From assembly GCF_013409935.1 (NCBI RefSeq), contig NZ_JACCCO010000001.1, positions 992,001 to 1,056,000 on the forward strand: DNA of 64,000 bases. The letters are read 5' to 3'. Each line of letters opens with the position of its first letter. The first letter of the stretch is position 1. The translations under genes were made by a program, and so were the position numbers. The notes beneath the pieces are model-generated. The model made no database searches. It had not been told where the DNA came from and worked only from the letters and a program-made list of their open reading frames with translations. This DNA is from Streptosporangium sandarakinum (GTDB taxonomy: Bacteria > Actinomycetota > Actinomycetes > Streptosporangiales > Streptosporangiaceae). Below, piece by piece: positions 53,964 through 62,433 of this stretch.

Positions 53964-56396
53964 TCAAATCACATCGAGAGGGTCAATGCACACCCGGACC
54001 GGCTCCGGGCTCTTGCGTGCCGAGCGCACCCCGACGGCCCCTTTCAGCGCGGCGGCGAGCGCCGTCCCCGCCGCCCACGAGACCCGCACCATGGCGCGTT
54101 CCCGCACCTGGTCGCCCCTGTGCGTCTCGACCGGGACGGGTCCCAGGACCTGCGCCCCGTCCGGCAGCGCCACCTCGCCGAGCATCTCCCTGACCGCCGC
54201 CGGCGAGCCGGTGAGGGTCGCCATCCGCACCGCCGGAGGGAAACCCAGTTCTGTCCTGTCGGCCAGTTCCCGCTCGGCGTGGGTGATGGGATCCCAGCGC
54301 AGCAGCGCCTGCACGGCCGGCACCGCGGAGTCTGCCATGACGACCAGTTCGGCGCGGGGCCGCAGCAGCGCCGCGGCGTTCATCCAGCGGCGCAGCGTCT
54401 CCTCGGCGGCCCGCAGGTCGGGCCGGCCGAGCAGGGCCCAGCCGTCCAGCAGCACGGCGGCGGCGTAGCCCTCCTCGGCCACCGGCTCGGCCCCGGGCGT
54501 GGCGACCACCAGCGCCCGGCCTGAGCCGATCGTGGTCAGCACGCCGTCCCGGCCGGAGGTCCGCACCGGGACCGAGGGGAAGGCGCGCCCCAGCTCCTCC
54601 GCCGTCCGGCGGACCCCGACGACCTGGGCGCGCACCCGGGACGCGCCGCAGGCCTGGCAGCGCCAGTCGCCGGCGATCCGCCCGCACCAGCGGCAGTACG
54701 GCACGGCGTGGCCCGACCGCAGGGCGAGCGGTCCCGAGCAGTGCCCGCAGCGGGCCCGCGCCCGGCAGTTCAGGCAGGCCAGCGCGGGGAGATAGCCGCG
54801 CCGCGGGACCTGCACCAGCACCGGGCCGCGCTCCAGGCCGGCCCGCAGGGCCCGCCAGGCGAGGCTGGGCAGCCGGGCGGCCCGCGCCGCCTCGTCCCTG
54901 GCCAGCTCCGCGTCCTCGCCGGCCGGCCGTACCCAGGGCGCCCTGGCCCGGACCGTCTGGCGGGCGGCGACGAGAGCGCCGGCCCAGCCGGTGGCCAGCA
55001 GCCGGGTGGCCTCGGCGGTACGGGCGTACCCGCCGACGAGCAGGCCGGCGCGGCTCTGGTGGGCGCGCAGCGCCAGCACCTCGCGGGCATGCGGGTACGG
55101 CGCGAGCCGCTCGGCGTGCAGGTCGTCGCCGTCGTCCCAGATGACCGCCAGCCCGAGGCCTGCGACCGGGGCGAACGCCGCGCCCCTGGTGCCGACGACG
55201 GCGCGCACCCGTCCCCGGGCGACCCGCAGCCACCGGCGGTAGCGCTCGGCGGGCCCCAGGTCGGCGGTGAGGGCGACGTGCTCGCCCGGGCCCAGGACGG
55301 CCGTCAGCGCCGCGTCGGCCAGCGCCACGTCCTTGCCGTCGGGCACCACCACCAGCGCCCCCCGGCCGCCGCGGAGGGTCTCCCGTACGGCGACCGCGAC
55401 GGCGCGGGGCCACTCGGGGCCGTCGGCGGTGACGCCGGGCAGCGCGGTCCACACGGCGCGCGGCGCGCGTCCCTCGGCCAGGGCCGAAAGGAACGCCTCC
55501 CCGTCGGGGTAGTCGGCCCAGGGGCCGGGGCCGCCGGGAGCCGGAAGGGAACCGGGGCCGCCGGACGTGTCGTCGCCCGGGGCGGAACCGGCGGGCGTGT
55601 CCTCGGAAGCCGGGCCGCCCGCGGCCGGCGCGGAGCCGGGATCACCGGTCGTCTCCCCGGAAGCGGAGCCGAGGTCGCCGGTCGTCTTCCCGGGAGCGTC
55701 GCCGGTCGTCTTCCCGGGAGCCGCGCCGGGATCACCGGTCGTCTCCCCGGGAGCTGAGCCGCCCGGAACGGGACCCGAGCCTCCAGGGGCGTCACCGGAG
55801 GCGGCACCGCCCGGGGCCGGTACCGGGGCCGTGCCGGGGCCGCCGGGCGTCTCCGGCCGTTCCTCCGCCTCGGCCCGGGCATGGCGTGGAGGCACGGCCA
55901 GGCGCAGCACGTCGGCCATGGCCCCGGCGTAACGGTCGGCCACGGCGCGGGCCAGCGCGGCGATCTCGGGGGTGAGCACCGGCTCCGGGGAGACCACCCG
56001 CTCCAGGCGGGCCAGCCTGCCCTGGTGCTCGCTGGCCTCGGTCCGCTCCAGCAGGAACCCGTCCACGAGCTTGCCCGCGAAGCGGACGCGGACCCGCACG
56101 CCCGGTACCGCCTCGGCGTCCATGGCGGCCGGGACGAGATAGTCGAACGGCCGGTCGAGATGGGGCAACGGGGTGTCCACGGCGACCCTGGCGACCGGCA
56201 GCACGGCGGCCGGCTCCGGCACCCCCCTGGCGGTCTCCCCGGCCCGTCGCACGGCACCCGGCGCGGTCTCCCCGGCCCGCCGCACCGCACCCGGCGCGGT
56301 CTCCCCGGCCCGCTCCCCGCGCACGGCGTCGAGCGGCAGCAGCGCGCCCTCGTCACAGGAGGGACGGGCGACGGGTGCGGGTCGGGTCTCGGTCAC
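53964..56396 (-). CDS. priA: Primosomal protein N' (PriA), actinobacterial type without Walker A
   Basis: An 810-residue replication-restart protein. The 3'-DNA-binding domain (VAVDTPLPHLDRPFDYLVP, RVRVRFAGKLVDGFLLERTE) is followed by a degenerate helicase core and eight zinc-ligand cysteines (CLNCRARARCGHCSG, YCRWCGRIAGDWRCQACG). The Walker A position reads VVVPDGKDVALADAAL, lacking the GxxGxGK(T/S) loop, as in other actinobacterial PriA proteins annotated as probable N' proteins. Residues about 176-292 are a Pro/Gly/Thr repeat-rich insertion (GETTGDPG, GKTTGDAPG) and residues 30-60 hold 11-residue repeats (AGETAPGAVRR) encoded by 33-bp DNA repeats. The GTG start is weak; translation could begin near residue 60. 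Confidence 0.92.
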   Translation of the reverse strand: MTETRPAPVARPSCDEGALLPLDAVRGERAGETAPGAVRRAGETAPGAVRRAGETARGVPEPAAVLPVARVAVDTPLPHLDRPFDYLVPAAMDAEAVPGVRVRVRFAGKLVDGFLLERTEASEHQGRLARLERVVSPEPVLTPEIAALARAVADRYAGAMADVLRLAVPPRHARAEAEERPETPGGPGTAPVPAPGGAASGDAPGGSGPVPGGSAPGETTGDPGAAPGKTTGDAPGKTTGDLGSASGETTGDPGSAPAAGGPASEDTPAGSAPGDDTSGGPGSLPAPGGPGPWADYPDGEAFLSALAEGRAPRAVWTALPGVTADGPEWPRAVAVAVRETLRGGRGALVVVPDGKDVALADAALTAVLGPGEHVALTADLGPAERYRRWLRVARGRVRAVVGTRGAAFAPVAGLGLAVIWDDGDDLHAERLAPYPHAREVLALRAHQSRAGLLVGGYARTAEATRLLATGWAGALVAARQTVRARAPWVRPAGEDAELARDEAARAARLPSLAWRALRAGLERGPVLVQVPRRGYLPALACLNCRARARCGHCSGPLALRSGHAVPYCRWCGRIAGDWRCQACGASRVRAQVVGVRRTAEELGRAFPSVPVRTSGRDGVLTTIGSGRALVVATPGAEPVAEEGYAAAVLLDGWALLGRPDLRAAEETLRRWMNAAALLRPRAELVVMADSAVPAVQALLRWDPITHAERELADRTELGFPPAVRMATLTGSPAAVREMLGEVALPDGAQVLGPVPVETHRGDQVRERAMVRVSWAAGTALAAALKGAVGVRSARKSPEPVRVCIDPLDVI

Positions 56397-56761
56397 CCAC
56401 CTGGTCTACCAGACCCGGACGCCCCGCCGGGCACGGGAGAATCACCCCACCCGGCGGCGGGCGCCCGGGCCGCGCCGGCGCCGCGCCACCGGGTGGAAGA
56501 CGCGTGAAGGCCAGTGGGTCACGCCCGACACGGGGCGCGTCCCGGCGACAATCAGGCGGAAGGGGACCCCTCCCAAGCTCCACCCGAACGCTGCGGAAAG
56601 CCGGGACACGCGTGGTGCCCCACTGGCCGCGTCCATGATGACGGCCCGGCCGGGCGTTCCGCATCGGTTGATGTGCCTATACGGAGCTCGTCCCCGGCCG
56701 TCCCCAGGTGTCCACTGCCCCGCCCCGAGGCGTCCCCTGGCACCCTGGGCCGGCGGCCGGG
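56397..56761. other. Gap between LuxR regulator and priA
   Basis: No gene is supported in these 365 bp. The priA promoter must lie here, but no clear -35/-10 pair is seen. The region is somewhat less GC-rich around 56530-56690 than its surroundings. Short open frames on both strands lack ribosome-binding sites. Confidence 0.5.
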
Positions 56762-58213
56762 TCACCGTACGGTGTCGTCCCCGGAGGCGCGCGCGGGCGG
56801 CGGACGGTCGCTCTCAGCCACCCAGGCGGCCACCTGGGTACGGGAGGCCAGTCCACCCTTGGCGAGGATGTTGCGGACGTGGGCGTCCACGGTGCGTTTG
56901 GCGATGCCCAGCCGCATGGCGATCTGCGGGTTCGACAGCCCCTCGGTGATCAGCTCGGCCACCTGGAGCTCCCGGGCGCTGAGCGTCCCGGCGACCGCCT
57001 GCCTCGTCCGCGCCGGCTGGAGGGCTCCGCAGGCCGGCCGCCAGACGCCGCGCGGCTGCCGCGGCGCGGACGGCCGCACCCGGTGCCCCGCCGGGCGCTC
57101 GGAGTGCTCGGCGGGCTCAGGGCGCTCCAAGCGCTTCGGGTGCCCCGGGTGCTCAAGGTGCCCCGGGTACTCGGGGCGCCCCGGATGCTCGGAGTGCCCC
57201 GGGTGCTCGGGGCCGAACCGCCGGTAGGGCTCCGGCATCCGGTAGCGGTCCCCCGGCTCGCGCAGCACCACCGACGACTCGACCAGCCCGGCCAGGACCG
57301 GCGCCACCCGGTCCGCCCCGAGCGCCGCCGCGCAGGCCCGCTCGGCGCCGGCCAGGCCGAAGGGGCCGGGCAGGGCCGCGAGCAGCGGCCACATCGTTCG
57401 CTGCTCGGCGTCGCACAGCCGGTGGCTCCACTGCACGGCCGCCCGCAGGTCCCGGTGGCGCGGCAGCACGCTCCTGCTCACCCCGCCCAGCAGGGTGAAC
57501 CGGTGGCGCAGCTCCTCCAGAAGGTCCCCGGCCGACATCGAGCGCATCCGGGCGGCGGCCAGCTCGACGGCCAGCGGCAACCCGTCCAGCCGGTCGCAGA
57601 TCTCGGCGACCGCCGACGCGGCGGCGGCGGTCAGCGCGAAGCCGGGATCGGCGGCCACCGCCCGGTCCTCGAACAGTCGTACGGCGTCCGCGGGCGGCAG
57701 CGGCGACAGTCGCAGCACCCGCTCCCCCGGCAGGCCGAGCGGCCTGCGGCTGGTGGCCACCACGGTGACCCCGGGCACGTCGGCCACCAGGGCCCCGGCC
57801 AGGCGGGCCGCCTCGCCGAGGACGTGCTCGCAGGTGTCGAGGACGACGAGCATCCGCCTGTCACGCGGCCTCGGGGCCGCCGGAGCCGGGCCTCCGGGAG
57901 CCGCGTCCTCGGCGACCGCGTCCCGTGCCGGGAAGGGCGCGTGCCGCCCCAGCGTCGCGGCGACGGCCGCCGCGGGGTCGTCCGTGCCCGACAGCTCGAT
58001 CCGCCACACCCCGCCGGGGAACAGGCGGCGCAGGCCGCCGGCCAGGCGCAGCGCGGTGCGGGTCTTGCCCACCCCGGCGGGACCGGTGACGGTCAGGAGC
58101 CGCGCGCCGGCCAGCAGGCGCGCGCCGTCGGCCAGCTCCCCGGCCCGTCCCACGAAGCTGGACAGATCCACCGGGAGGTTTCCCGGCCGTCGTCTCCCCG
58201 GCCGTGCCGTCAT
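56762..58213 (-). CDS. LuxR-type signal-transduction ATPase regulator, shortened, with His-Pro-Gly repeats
   Basis: A 483-residue regulator with an N-terminal NB-ARC-like ATPase (LLTVTGPAGVGKTRTALRLA, MLVVLDTCEHVL, VTVVATSRRPLGLPGE, LPLAVELAAARMRSMS) and a C-terminal LuxR HTH (LSARELQVAELITEGLSNPQIAMRLGIAKRTVDAHVRNILAK in blocks). Full-length relatives have a long TPR domain between these; here it is replaced by about 40 residues of PGHSEHPGRPEYPGHLEHPG-type repeats. The DNA for this stretch (about 57094-57213) is a degenerate ~12-bp repeat of GGTGCTCGGG type. The ATG has GAGAGGGGG seven bases upstream. Target genes unknown. Confidence 0.88.
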   Translation of the reverse strand: MTARPGRRRPGNLPVDLSSFVGRAGELADGARLLAGARLLTVTGPAGVGKTRTALRLAGGLRRLFPGGVWRIELSGTDDPAAAVAATLGRHAPFPARDAVAEDAAPGGPAPAAPRPRDRRMLVVLDTCEHVLGEAARLAGALVADVPGVTVVATSRRPLGLPGERVLRLSPLPPADAVRLFEDRAVAADPGFALTAAAASAVAEICDRLDGLPLAVELAAARMRSMSAGDLLEELRHRFTLLGGVSRSVLPRHRDLRAAVQWSHRLCDAEQRTMWPLLAALPGPFGLAGAERACAAALGADRVAPVLAGLVESSVVLREPGDRYRMPEPYRRFGPEHPGHSEHPGRPEYPGHLEHPGHPKRLERPEPAEHSERPAGHRVRPSAPRQPRGVWRPACGALQPARTRQAVAGTLSARELQVAELITEGLSNPQIAMRLGIAKRTVDAHVRNILAKGGLASRTQVAAWVAESDRPPPARASGDDTVR

Positions 58214-58258
58214 CGCCGCACCCCCTCTCCGTCCCCGGTGCTCCGGCTCTCGGCTTCT

Positions 58259-58390
58259 CCGGTGCTCCGGTGCTCCGGTGCTCCGGTGCTCCGGTGCTCC
58301 GGTGCTCCGGTGCTCCGGTGCTCCGGTGCTCCGGTGCTCCGGTGCTCCGGTGCTCCGGTGCTCCGGTGCTCCGGTGCTCCGGTGCTCCGG
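58259..58390. repeat. 8-bp microsatellite, 16.5 copies of CCGGTGCT
   Basis: Sixteen perfect copies of CCGGTGCT run from 58259 to 58386 and end in CCGG. The array fills most of the gap between the stop of the 803-aa regulator (58416) and the start of the shortened regulator (58213), lying 46 bp upstream of the latter's ATG. With an 8-bp unit it is open in all frames, which produces spurious ORFs. A perfect array of this length is prone to slippage. Confidence 0.97.
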
Positions 58391-58415
58391 CGGAACAGAA
58401 CCTAGCAGCCGGCGC

Positions 58416-60767
58416 TCACGCGTCCCGGCGGCGCCGGGTCGCCCAGGCCGCGACCTGGGCGCGTGCCGAGAAGCCCAGCTTGGCCAGGATGTGCTCGACG
58501 TGCGAGTCGACGGTCCGCTGGACGACCATCAGCCGGTGGGCGATCTGCCGGTTGGTCAGCCCGTCGGCGACCAGTTCGGCCACCTCCCGCTCCCTGCGGG
58601 TCAGCGGCGCCCAGTCCCCGGCGTCCCGTACGGCCCCGCCCCGCGCGCCCACCGTGTCTCCGGCGTCCCCGGCCTCCCCGGCGTCCCCTCCGGGTTCCTC
58701 GCCCAGCGCGTAGGCGACCGCCTCCGCGAGGCCCATCCCCGCGCCCTCGCGGGCCGCCCGTTCGGCCTCCCGGGGCGGAAGGCCCCTGTCCACCACCTCG
58801 GCCCAGCGGGCGCTGTCGGCCGTCATCACCGGGTAGCCCCCCTCCGGCAGTCCCTTGTCGCTCCGGCCGGCCCGCGCCGCGGCGAGCAGCCGCCCCGCCC
58901 GGGGCAGGTCGCCGTCGCAGGCCGCGGCGCAGCCCAGCAGCTCCAGGCAGAAGACGATGCCCACCGCGTCCGCCAGCCGCCGCTTGACCCGCAGGGAGTC
59001 GCGCGCGTACGCCGCGGCCCGGCCGGCGTCGCCCTCGGCCAGCGCGACCAGGCCCAGGCCGTAGTCGGCGTAGGCGCTCGCCCACTCCTCCCCCAGCTCG
59101 GCGCAGATCCGGCGGCACTCCAGGAAGACCTCCCCGGCCCGCGTCGTCTCCCCGCCCCAGGCGAGGCTCGTGCCCAGCTCGATCAGCGCGGGCAGGAACA
59201 CCTCGGGCACCTCCCCGTCGGGGACGAGCCGCTCGGCCGCCTCGCCCAGCATGCGCTCCGCGCCGCGCGTGTCGCCCTCCAGGAAGGCCACCGTGCCGCT
59301 CATCTTGAGATGGACCAGGGGGATCAGGGGGTCTCCGGGCGGGGAGTGCCTGTCGCACTCCTCCAGCAGCGACCGGGCCGGCTCCAGGTCTCCGCGGGCC
59401 TCGGCGATGTAGACGAGGGTGAGCGTCCCCCAGGCGCGGGCGTCGTCCCACGGCCCGGGAAGGGCCAGCAGCCGCTCCAGGTGGTGGCGGCCCTCCCGGA
59501 GCATCCCGCAGGCCACCCAGAGGTACCACAGCGCGGCGGCCGTCATCAGGCCGATCTCGCGCAGGGCGGCGTCCTCGGCGCACAGGTCCAGGGCCGCCCG
59601 CAGGTTGGGCCAGTCCCGCCGGACCCGGATCCACATCCGCAGCTGGTCGCCGTACCGGCCGGCGCGCCGGCCCCGCTGCGCCAGGCCGGCGTAGTACTCC
59701 AGGTGGCGGCGGCGCAGCCGTTCCCGGTCGACGCCCCCGGCCGCGACGCCGTACTCGCGGATGATGCCCGGCAGCCGGTAGACGGTGTCCTCCTCCTGCC
59801 TGACCGGCACGACGATCGACTTGTCCACCAGCCCCAGCAGTGCCGGGAGCACCCGTTCGGCGGGCAGCTCCCCGTCGGCGCACACCGCCTCGGCCGCGGC
59901 CGCGTCGAAGGCGGAGACGAAGACCGGCAGCCGCGCCCACAGCAGCCGCTCGTCGGCGGTGCACAGCTCGTGGCTCCACTCGACGGTGGCCCCGACGGTC
60001 GGGTGCCGCCCGCCTGCCGTACGGCCCGCCAGCAGCCAGAGCCGGTCATCGAGGAAGCGCAGGATCAGCCCGAGCGGGATCTCGCGGGCCCGGGCGGCGG
60101 CCAGCTCGATGGCCAGCGGGATCCCCTCCAGCCTGACGCAGATCTCGGCGATCCGGGCGGCGTCGGCGTCGGTGGGCGCGTAGCCGGGGTTCGCCGCGGC
60201 GACCCGCTGCAGGAACAGCGCGACCGCGTCGTGCCGGGCGAGCGCGGCCAGGGAGGTCCCGGCCCGCGGGCCGGGCAGCGCCATCGGCGGCAGCGCCACG
60301 ATGTGCTCGCCCGGCACGCCGAGCGGCTGCCTGCTGGTGGCCAGGATCCTCAGCTCGGGGCTGTTCTCCAGCAGGGTCTGCGCCAGCGCCGCGCAGGCGT
60401 CCACCAGGTGCTCGCAGGAGTCGAGGACCAGCAGCGCCTGCCGGTCGCCGAGGAGTCCGGCCAGCCCCGGGCCCCCGGGGCCGGCGAGCGTGCCGGTCGG
60501 GTCGAGCGCCCGGGCCACGGCCCGCTCCAGATGGCCGGGGTCGCCGACCCCGGCCAGCTCCACGACGTGGACGCCGTCGACGAAGGCCCGGCGCACCCCG
60601 GAGGCGGCCTCCACCGCCACCCGCGACTTGCCGACGCCCGCCACACCGGTGACGGTGACCAGCCTCGACGCCTGAAGGAGGCGCCTGATCTGGCGGACCT
60701 CCTTCTTGCGCCCCACGAAACCTGTGATCTCCGCGGGCGGTTCGCCCGCCCCCGACCGCCCGTCCAC
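58416..60767 (-). CDS. LuxR-type signal-transduction ATPase regulator (LAL/AfsR-like)
   Basis: A large regulator of about 783 residues: ATPase domain (LVTVTGVAGVGKSRVAVEAA, ALLVLDSCEHLVDACAAL, ILATSRQPLGVPGEHI, IPLAIELAAARAREIPLGL), winged-helix region, a long TPR-rich middle (SLLEECDRHSPPGDPL ... GLGLVALAEGDAGRAAAYA) and C-terminal LuxR HTH (LTRREREVAELVADGLTNRQIAHRLMVVQRTVDSHVEHI in blocks). GTG 60767, with GGGGGAG three bases upstream, is used; a TTG at 60827 is also in frame. It shares domain order with its shortened neighbour, suggesting tandem duplication. The two lie between metK and priA. Confidence 0.88.
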   Translation of the reverse strand: MDGRSGAGEPPAEITGFVGRKKEVRQIRRLLQASRLVTVTGVAGVGKSRVAVEAASGVRRAFVDGVHVVELAGVGDPGHLERAVARALDPTGTLAGPGGPGLAGLLGDRQALLVLDSCEHLVDACAALAQTLLENSPELRILATSRQPLGVPGEHIVALPPMALPGPRAGTSLAALARHDAVALFLQRVAAANPGYAPTDADAARIAEICVRLEGIPLAIELAAARAREIPLGLILRFLDDRLWLLAGRTAGGRHPTVGATVEWSHELCTADERLLWARLPVFVSAFDAAAAEAVCADGELPAERVLPALLGLVDKSIVVPVRQEEDTVYRLPGIIREYGVAAGGVDRERLRRRHLEYYAGLAQRGRRAGRYGDQLRMWIRVRRDWPNLRAALDLCAEDAALREIGLMTAAALWYLWVACGMLREGRHHLERLLALPGPWDDARAWGTLTLVYIAEARGDLEPARSLLEECDRHSPPGDPLIPLVHLKMSGTVAFLEGDTRGAERMLGEAAERLVPDGEVPEVFLPALIELGTSLAWGGETTRAGEVFLECRRICAELGEEWASAYADYGLGLVALAEGDAGRAAAYARDSLRVKRRLADAVGIVFCLELLGCAAACDGDLPRAGRLLAAARAGRSDKGLPEGGYPVMTADSARWAEVVDRGLPPREAERAAREGAGMGLAEAVAYALGEEPGGDAGEAGDAGDTVGARGGAVRDAGDWAPLTRREREVAELVADGLTNRQIAHRLMVVQRTVDSHVEHILAKLGFSARAQVAAWATRRRRDA

Positions 60768-60842
60768 GTTCTCCCCCAAGATCCTTAAAGGAGAAACTAC
60801 TCCCGCCGGTGACCGGTTCGCGATCAAGGTCGCCGGAACGGC

Positions 60843-60874
60843 GCAGCCCCCGTGAGCCGTCTCACGGGGGCTGC
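60843..60874 (-). terminator. Strong terminator after metK
   Basis: GCAGCCCCCGTGAG-CCGT-CTCACGGGGGCTGC is a perfect 14-bp stem with a tetraloop, 25 bp beyond the metK stop. It separates metK from the regulator genes. Confidence 0.85.
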
Positions 60875-60898
60875 CGGGCGGATGGTCCGCGGCCCGGT

Positions 60899-62086
60899 CT
60901 ACAGGCCGGCGGCGGCGCGCAGGGCGTCGGCCCGGTCGGTGGCCTCCCAGGAGAACTCCGGCCGGCCGAAGTGGCCGTAGGCGGAGGTCGCCGAGTAGAT
61001 CGGGCGCAGCAGGTCGAGGTCACGGATGATCGCGGCCGGGCGCAGGTCGAAGACCTTGAGCACGGCCTCCTGGATCTTCTCGATCGGCGCCTTCTCGGTG
61101 CCGAAGGTCTCGACGAAGACGCCGACCGGGTGCGCCTTGCCGATGGCGTAGGCGACCTGGACCTCGGCGCGGTCGGCCAGACCGGCGGCCACGATGTTCT
61201 TGGCGACCCACCGCATGGCGTAGGCGGCCGAGCGGTCCACCTTGGACGGGTCCTTGCCGGAGAAGGCACCGCCGCCGTGGCGGGCCATGCCGCCGTAGGT
61301 GTCCACGATGATCTTGCGACCGGTCAGGCCGGCGTCGCCCATGGGGCCGCCGATCTCGAAGCGGCCGGTGGGGTTGACCAGCAGGCGGTAGCCCTCGGTG
61401 TCGATGTCCAGGCCGGCGAGCACCGGGTCGACCACGTGCTCCTTGATGTCCGGCGCCAGCATCTCCTTGAGGTCGATCTCGGCCGCGTGCTGCGTGGAGA
61501 CGACGACGGTGTCGAGGCGGACCGGCTTGTCACCGTCGTACTCGATGGTGACCTGGGTCTTGCCGTCCGGGCGGAGGTAGGGGACGGTGCCGTTCTTGCG
61601 GACCTGGGACAGGCGCTCGGACAGGCGGTGGGCGAGAGTGATCGGCAGCGGCATCAGCTCGGGGGTCTCCCGGCAGGCGTAGCCGAACATCAGGCCCTGG
61701 TCCCCGGCTCCCTGGCGGTCCAGCTCGTCGCCGGCCTCGCCCTCGCGGGCCTCGTAGGCGTCGTCGACGCCCTGGGCGATGTCGGGCGACTGGGCCCCGA
61801 TGGACACCGAGACGCCGCAGGAGGCGCCGTCGAAGCCCTTGTGGGAGGCGTCGTAGCCGATGTCGAGGATCTTCTCCCGGATGAGACCGGGGATGTCGAC
61901 GTAGGTCTCCGTCGTCACCTCTCCGGCGACGTGGACCTGGCCGGTGGTGATCAGCGTCTCGACCGCGACGCGGCTCCTGGGGTCACCCTTGAGCATGGCG
62001 TCGAGAATCGCGTCACTGATCTGGTCGGCGATCTTGTCCGGGTGGCCCTCTGTGACCGACTCGGAGGTGAACAGGCGACGGGACAA
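60899..62086 (-). CDS. metK: S-adenosylmethionine synthetase
   Basis: A 395-residue enzyme making SAM from Met and ATP. It has [24 protein letters not shown] (in blocks), [53 protein letters not shown] and [14 protein letters not shown] [13 protein letters not shown]. The start is TTG 62086 with GAGGAG eight bases upstream. A four-codon ORF (ATG 62102 to TGA 62088) covers this ribosome-binding site and ends one base before the TTG. No SAM riboswitch was recognised in the leader. Usual neighbours are coaBC upstream and priA downstream. Confidence 0.98.
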   Translation of the reverse strand: MSRRLFTSESVTEGHPDKIADQISDAILDAMLKGDPRSRVAVETLITTGQVHVAGEVTTETYVDIPGLIREKILDIGYDASHKGFDGASCGVSVSIGAQSPDIAQGVDDAYEAREGEAGDELDRQGAGDQGLMFGYACRETPELMPLPITLAHRLSERLSQVRKNGTVPYLRPDGKTQVTIEYDGDKPVRLDTVVVSTQHAAEIDLKEMLAPDIKEHVVDPVLAGLDIDTEGYRLLVNPTGRFEIGGPMGDAGLTGRKIIVDTYGGMARHGGGAFSGKDPSKVDRSAAYAMRWVAKNIVAAGLADRAEVQVAYAIGKAHPVGVFVETFGTEKAPIEKIQEAVLKVFDLRPAAIIRDLDLLRPIYSATSAYGHFGRPEFSWEATDRADALRAAAGL

Positions 62087-62087
62087 G

Positions 62088-62102
62088 TCAGTGGCTCCTC
62101 AT
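62088..62102 (-). CDS. Four-codon upstream ORF in the metK leader (uncertain)
   Basis: ATG AGG AGC CAC TGA (M-R-S-H-stop) overlaps the GAGGAG ribosome-binding site of metK and stops one base before its TTG start. It has no strong ribosome-binding site of its own. It may be fortuitous, or a terminating ribosome may affect metK initiation. Confidence 0.3.
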
Positions 62103-62254
62103 GCAGCGGCTGCTGGCGTTCAGGGCTCTGGCATCGGCACGACGCCAGTAGCGCTTCGCCGAAGTCTAGCCCCACCTGTGACGGCGCCGCGAAACCATCA
62201 CGTTCGTATCATCTCGTGTCGGGCCCGGCTCAGCACCTCGTATCGTGCCTCGCG

Positions 62255-62426
62255 GGCTCATGGCGACGCTGCGCGTCGCGGCTCGGGGGCTCAAGCCCGG
62301 CGCCTTCCCTCGTCACTCCGTCGCTCCGCTCCTCCGCTCCTCAGTCCAGACACCGGCGCCCCCTCACAGGCTCATGGCGACGCTGCGCGTCGCGGCTCGG
62401 GGGCTCAAGCCCGGCGCCTTCCCTCG
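62255..62426. repeat. 58-bp direct repeat, two perfect copies
   Basis: The segment beginning GGCTCATGGCGACGCTGCGC is present at 62255-62312 and 62369-62426 without a mismatch, 114 bp apart. Each copy contains GCGACG...CGTCGC and GGGCT-CA-AGCCC inverted repeats and so could form two hairpins. The copies sit between metK and the small unknown gene; the second lies 8 bp from that gene's stop. The form is REP-like (dispersed intergenic palindromic). Confidence 0.95.
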
Positions 62427-62433
62427 CGGCGGG

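Noticed and set aside
50834..54193. Plus-strand ORF of 1119 codons opposite the unknown paralogs and priA
   Set aside because: It is antisense to well-supported genes, has no conserved motif, and reflects the high-GC third-position bias that leaves opposite frames open.
58259..58390. CRISPR array
   Set aside because: The unit is 8 bp without spacers, so it is a simple tandem repeat; no cas genes are present.
57495..60788. Plus-strand ORF of 1097 codons across the LuxR pair and the microsatellite
   Set aside because: The octamer array is open in every frame and joins two antisense shadows (RCSGAPVL repeats). There is no ribosome-binding site or recognisable domain.
62087..62170. SAM riboswitch in front of metK
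   Set aside because: The leader has small hairpins (CTTCG/CGAAG; TGGCGTC/GATGCCA) but none of the conserved blocks of known SAM aptamers that I can recognise.
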